NCBI GenBank assembly: GCA_963826695.1
Contig: CAWGXZ010000001.1
Span: 62,001-126,000 of the forward strand
DNA: 64,000 bases
Origin: CAWGXZ01 sp963826695
GTDB lineage: Bacteria > Pseudomonadota > Gammaproteobacteria > Burkholderiales > Burkholderiaceae_C
Direction: 5' to 3'
Below the pieces are notes generated by a model. The model was given only the letters and a program-made list of their open reading frames with translations. It was not told the origin of the DNA and ran no database searches. Position numbers and translations under genes: made by a program. Of this stretch, positions 60,681 to 64,000 are shown one piece after another; the first letter of the stretch is position 1; every line of letters starts with the position of its first letter.

Positions 60681-60807
60681 GAGGCCTTTGAGGTCAATAC
60701 CCTCGGCTCGTTACACCGATAAGGCTGAGGGACCGGCCGGCGAACCGGCGAAATAGGGGGGCCGTGGAGGCACGGCGGCCTGCCGGGCAGGCGCGCCGAC
60801 GGCGTGC

Positions 60808-61431
60808 TTAGCGCGAATAGAGCTCGACGATCAGCGCTTCCTTGATATCCGCGCCGAATTCATCACGGTCGGGTGCCTTCTTGAACACGCCTTCGAGCTT
60901 CGACATGTCGACCTGCACCCAGGCCGGCAGTCCGATCGAGTCGGCGAGCTTCAGCGCATCGGTGATCCGCAGCTGCTTCTTCGACTTCTCGCGCACCGCG
61001 ACGGTGTCGCCCGCCTTGACCAGGTACGACGCGATGTTGACCACCGCGCCGTTGACCGTGATCGACTTGTGCGAGACCATCTGGCGGGCCTCGGCGCGGG
61101 TCGAGCCGAAGCCCATGCGGTAGACCACGTTGTCGAGACGCGACTCGAGCAGCGTCAGCAAGTTGGCGCCGGTGTTGCCCTTGCGACGACCCGCTTCGGC
61201 AAAGTAGCGGCGGAACTGGCGCTCCAGCACGCCGTACATCCGCTTGACTTTCTGCTTCTCGCGCAGCTGCAGGCCGTAGTCGGAGGTGCGCGACCCGGAG
61301 GTCCGGCCGTGTTGACCGGGTTTGCTGTCGAACTTCGCCTTGTCGCCGATCGGCCGGCGGGCGCTCTTCAGGAAAAGATCGGTGCCTTCACGGCGGGCCA
61401 GTTTGGCCTTGGGTCCTAGATAACGTGCCAC
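60808..61431 (-). CDS. rpsD: 30S ribosomal protein S4
   Basis: A 207-residue primary 16S rRNA-binding protein with ARYLGPKAKLARREGTDLFL, YGLQLREKQKVKRMYGVLER and the S4 RNA-binding domain RLDNVVYRMGFGSTRAEARQ with MVSHKSITVNG. S4 autoregulates the alpha operon in some bacteria. The 187-bp gap before it carries a terminator-like hairpin. Confidence 0.98.
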   Translation of the reverse strand: MARYLGPKAKLARREGTDLFLKSARRPIGDKAKFDSKPGQHGRTSGSRTSDYGLQLREKQKVKRMYGVLERQFRRYFAEAGRRKGNTGANLLTLLESRLDNVVYRMGFGSTRAEARQMVSHKSITVNGAVVNIASYLVKAGDTVAVREKSKKQLRITDALKLADSIGLPAWVQVDMSKLEGVFKKAPDRDEFGADIKEALIVELYSR

Positions 61432-61555
61432 TTTGATTCCTTGTTCAAGCTGACGCGATCAGTCGAATCGCGCAAGTCCGGCGTGTGTTGTTCGGTCGCT
61501 CGGACGGTGGGCTTCAGTCAGGTCGGCAATGCGCGATCGCCGACCGGAACGAAAA

Positions 61556-61586
61556 TGTCGGTGCGACCCGCTGGGCCGCACCGACA
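61556..61586 (-). promoter_or_regulatory. Terminator-like hairpin between rpsK and rpsD
   Basis: Ten-base perfect arms TGTCGGTGCG/CGCACCGACA (61556-61565 and 61577-61586) with an 11-nt loop; on the minus strand TTTTCGTT follows. It is well placed for attenuation upstream of rpsD, or for partial termination after rpsK. Confidence 0.6.
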
Positions 61587-61618
61587 CGGAGAGACGCAAC
61601 TGCCCGCAGGCAGTCGGC

Positions 61619-62020
61619 TCAGATACGGCGACGCTTTTGCGGCCGGCAGCCGTTGTGCGGCACCGGCGTGACGTCGGAAATCAGATTGATGCGGATGCCG
61701 AGCGCGGCCAATGCGCGCACCGACGACTCTCGACCCGGGCCGGGGCCCTTGATGCGCACGTCCAGGTTCTTGATTCCCTGCTCCTGCGCCGCACGGCCTG
61801 CCATTTCGGCGGCCACCTGCGCAGCGAAGGGCGTGCTCTTGCGAGAACCCTTGAAGCCCTGACCGCCACTCGAAGCCCAGGACAGCGCACCGCCCTGACG
61901 ATCGGTGATGGTGATGATCGTGTTGTTGAACGAGGCGTGCACATGGGCAATGCCGTCGGCGATGTTCTTGCGGGCCTTCTTGCGAACGCGCTGCGCAGCG
62001 GTATTGGGTGCTTTTGCCAT
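61619..62020 (-). CDS. rpsK: 30S ribosomal protein S11
   Basis: A 133-residue protein with KNIADGIAHVHASFNNTIIT, GFKGSRKSTPFAAQVAAEMA, VRIKGPGPGRESSVRAL and the basic end PHNGCRPQKRRRI. Full length and canonical. Confidence 0.98.
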   Translation of the reverse strand: MAKAPNTAAQRVRKKARKNIADGIAHVHASFNNTIITITDRQGGALSWASSGGQGFKGSRKSTPFAAQVAAEMAGRAAQEQGIKNLDVRIKGPGPGRESSVRALAALGIRINLISDVTPVPHNGCRPQKRRRI

Positions 62021-62047
62021 GATGACCTTCGATGACTGCGTGCAGGC

Positions 62048-62413
62048 TTACTTCTTGACCAGGGCGCCGGACTTGCGCGGACCCTTGCGGGTGCGGGCAT
62101 TCGTCTTGGTGCGCTGCCCGCGGACCGGCAGCCCGCGGCGATGGCGAAAACCGCGGTAGCAACCCAGGTCCATCAGCCGCTTGATGTTGATCGACATCTC
62201 GCGGCGCAGGTCGCCTTCGATCGTCAGCCGGCCGATCTCCTCCCGGATACGCTCCAGGTCGGTGTCGGTCAGGTCCTTGATCTTGCGATCCAGCGGGACG
62301 CCGCTGCGCAGGCAGATCTGCTGCGCCGTGGGCCGACCGATGCCATAGATCGACGTGAGGCCGATCTCTGCATGCTTGTGCGGCGGAATGTTGATACCAG
62401 CAATACGTGCCAT
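62048..62413 (-). CDS. rpsM: 30S ribosomal protein S13
   Basis: A 121-residue protein with MARIAGINIPPHKHAEIGLT, SIYGIGRPTAQQIC and YRGFRHRRGLPVRGQRTKTN. Full length; the rpmJ stop lies 28 nt upstream of its start. Confidence 0.98.
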   Translation of the reverse strand: MARIAGINIPPHKHAEIGLTSIYGIGRPTAQQICLRSGVPLDRKIKDLTDTDLERIREEIGRLTIEGDLRREMSINIKRLMDLGCYRGFRHRRGLPVRGQRTKTNARTRKGPRKSGALVKK

Positions 62414-62441
62414 GAAATCCTCTGTCTGTTCTGGCGGGTCT

Positions 62442-62555
62442 TCAGCCCTGGCGCTGCTTGTGACGCGGGTCCGTGCAGATCACGCGCACGACGCCCTTGC
62501 GGCGAATGACCTTGCAATTGCGACACATCTTCTTTACTGAAGCGGCAACTTTCAT
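62442..62555 (-). CDS. rpmJ: 50S ribosomal protein L36
   Basis: A 37-residue protein, MKVAASVKKMCRNCKVIRRK then GVVRVICTDPRHKQRQG. It is the zinc-binding C+ form, with Cys at 11, 14 and 27 and His at 32. Confidence 0.97.
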   Translation of the reverse strand: MKVAASVKKMCRNCKVIRRKGVVRVICTDPRHKQRQG

Positions 62556-62599
62556 ATCGTTCTCCTTGTTCTGCGGGGGTCGGCTCGAATTGGCGACGC

Positions 62600-62818
62600 C
62601 TACTTGGCGCGAAACACAATACGGGCGCGACTTAGATCGTAGGGCGTCAGTTCGACCGTGACCTTGTCACCCGGAAGAATTCGGATGTAGTGCATCCGCA
62701 TCTTCCCGGAGATGTGACCCAGGACCACGTGCCCGTTTTCCAGCTTTACTCGAAAGGTTGCATTCGGAAGATTCTCGAGAATCTCGCCCTGCATCTGAAT
62801 GACATCGTCTTTCGCCAT
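62600..62818 (-). CDS. infA: Translation initiation factor IF-1
   Basis: A 72-residue OB-fold factor: AKDDVIQMQGEILENLPNAT, GHISGKMRMHYIRILPGD and VELTPYDLSRARIVFRAK. ATG 62818 gives the canonical length; the longer open frame upstream is not conserved. Confidence 0.98.
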   Translation of the reverse strand: MAKDDVIQMQGEILENLPNATFRVKLENGHVVLGHISGKMRMHYIRILPGDKVTVELTPYDLSRARIVFRAK

Positions 62819-62871
62819 GCCTACCGTTTCGAATTCTTCACGGACTACCCTTCTTACGACTGGCGAGCCTC

Positions 62872-64000
62872 TCAGCCCGCCTTGAAATTGGCCTTCTTCA
62901 GCAGCGACTCGTACTGCTGGCTCATGACATAACTCTGGACCTGCGCCCAGAAGTCCATCGTCACCACGACGATGATCAACAAGGACGTGCCGCCGAAATA
63001 GAACGGAACGTTGTACTTGAGGACAAGAAACTCCGGCAGCAGACACACCGCCGTGATGTAGATCGCACCTGCAAGCGTCAGGCGCGAGAGGATCTTGTCG
63101 ATGTGCCTGGCGGTCTGATCGCCCGGGCGAATGCCTGGAATGAACGCACCGCTTTTCTTCAGGTTGTCGGCCGTCTCGCGGCTGTTGAAGACCAGCGCCG
63201 TGTAGAAGAAGCAGAAGAAGACGATTGCAGCGGCATACAGCAGTACATAGATCGGCTGTCCCGGCGACAACAGTGCCGCAATGTCGCGCAACCAGCGAAA
63301 GCCATCACCCGTTGCGAACCAGCCAACAACCGTCGCCGGCAGCAGGATGATCGACGATGCAAATATCGGCGGAATCACGCCCGACATGTTGAGCTTCAAC
63401 GGGAGGTGCGATGACTGGCCACCGTAGACCTTGTTGCCCACTTGCCGCTTGGCATAGTTGACCAGGATCTTGCGCTGACCGCGCTCGACGAAGACGACGA
63501 CGAATGTCACCAGGACGACGAGCGCCAGGATGAACAAGGCCACGATGATGCTCATCGCACCCGTGCGGATCAGCTCAAACAAGCCACCCATTGCGCTCGG
63601 CAGTCCCGCCGCGATGCCGGCGAAGATCAGTATCGAAATGCCGTTGCCCAGGCCGCGCTCGGTGATCTGCTCACCCAGCCACATCAGGAACATCGTTCCG
63701 GCAACCAGACTGACCACTGCCGTCATGCGGAAGCTGAAGCCCGGCGAGATCACCAGCCCCTGTGAACCTTCGAGTGCCAGCGCGATTCCCAGCGCCTGGA
63801 ATATGGCCAATCCCAGCGTGCCGTAGCGCGTGTACTGCGTGATCTTGCGTCGACCCGCTTCGCCTTCCTTCTTCAACGCTTCGAGCGTCGGAATGACATA
63901 GGTCATCAACTGCATGATGATCGACGCCGAGATGTACGGCATGATCCCCAGCGCGAAGATGGTGAAGCGGGACAGCGCACCGCCCGAGAACATGTTGAAC
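62872..64000 (-). CDS. secY: Protein translocase subunit SecY, partial (5' end outside window)
   Basis: About 375 residues of the central Sec channel subunit; roughly the first 65 residues lie beyond the right edge. Visible: NMFSGGALSRFTIFALGIMP with YISASIIMQLM, RYGTLGLAIFQALGIALALE, MWLGEQITERGLGNGISILI, VVVFVERGQRKILVNYAKRQ, KLNMSGVIPPIFASSIILLP, and the C-terminal FWAQVQSYVMSQQYESLLKK. The reading frame is intact through the visible part. Confidence 0.97.
   Translation of the reverse strand, partial: FNMFSGGALSRFTIFALGIMPYISASIIMQLMTYVIPTLEALKKEGEAGRRKITQYTRYGTLGLAIFQALGIALALEGSQGLVISPGFSFRMTAVVSLVAGTMFLMWLGEQITERGLGNGISILIFAGIAAGLPSAMGGLFELIRTGAMSIIVALFILALVVLVTFVVVFVERGQRKILVNYAKRQVGNKVYGGQSSHLPLKLNMSGVIPPIFASSIILLPATVVGWFATGDGFRWLRDIAALLSPGQPIYVLLYAAAIVFFCFFYTALVFNSRETADNLKKSGAFIPGIRPGDQTARHIDKILSRLTLAGAIYITAVCLLPEFLVLKYNVPFYFGGTSLLIIVVVTMDFWAQVQSYVMSQQYESLLKKANFKAG

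Overview
The window is GC-rich DNA (roughly two-thirds G+C by eye) from a betaproteobacterium, most probably of the order Burkholderiales. The pointers are: Bug-type tripartite-tricarboxylate receptors, a BadI-like hydrolase, an rsmB / DUF4390 / NtrY-like kinase / Fis-type regulator cluster beside tRNA-Phe, a secY-infA-rpmJ-rpsM-rpsK-rpsD-rpoA-rplQ cluster followed by dsbD, and a PiuC/TonB/ExbBD/HemP iron operon. The identification rests on gene content and protein motifs only.

Layout. 1-8 kb: end of a Bug receptor, a MEDS-GGDEF protein, tRNA-Phe, a two-component pair, DUF4390, rsmB, folE and a BLUF photoreceptor. 8-13 kb: CoA-transferase, AI-2E-family permease, LemA, proA. 13-20 kb: a five-gene peptide/nickel-type ABC importer, interrupted by a tandem duplication of about 0.5 kb and by a frameshift in one ATPase gene. 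20-27 kb: creA, a UbiH-type hydroxylase, two c-type cytochromes, a DmeF-like metal exporter, a RIO kinase and a second Bug receptor. 28-34 kb: acylating aldehyde dehydrogenase, a broken Mrr-type nuclease, murU, tkt and gapA. 34-43 kb: a subtilase with a GlyGly-CTERM-like tail, a SPOR protein, birA, a SET methyltransferase, topB and a universal stress protein. 43-47 kb: GST, MFS, BadI-like hydrolase and small proteins. 47-53.4 kb: a Fur-box-preceded iron operon (receptor, piuC, FMN oxidase, tonB, exbB, exbD, hemP). 53.7-56.7 kb: a large CLCA-like metalloprotease with a C-terminal sorting tail, plus an overlapping small glutamic intramembrane protease. 57-64 kb: tRNA-fMet, dsbD and the distal spc/alpha ribosomal operon.

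The most system-like locus is 53694-56736. There a candidate sorting protease with all three CPBP motifs overlaps the gene of a secreted metalloprotease ending in Gly-rich-Cys / hydrophobic helix / Arg-rich tail, an arrangement that resembles the JDVT-CTERM/MrtJ type as I remember it. Two non-coding repeats also stand out: a 121-bp element with terminal inverted repeats, found twice between convergent genes and with compensatory changes in a hairpin, and an imperfect inverted-repeat element carried in the duplication at 14.66-15.71 kb.

Caution on sequence quality: at least eight single-base indels break otherwise intact genes (dppD-like, mrr, tkt, gapA three times, badI-like, dsbD). Because several are housekeeping genes, most are probably consensus errors rather than true pseudogenes.
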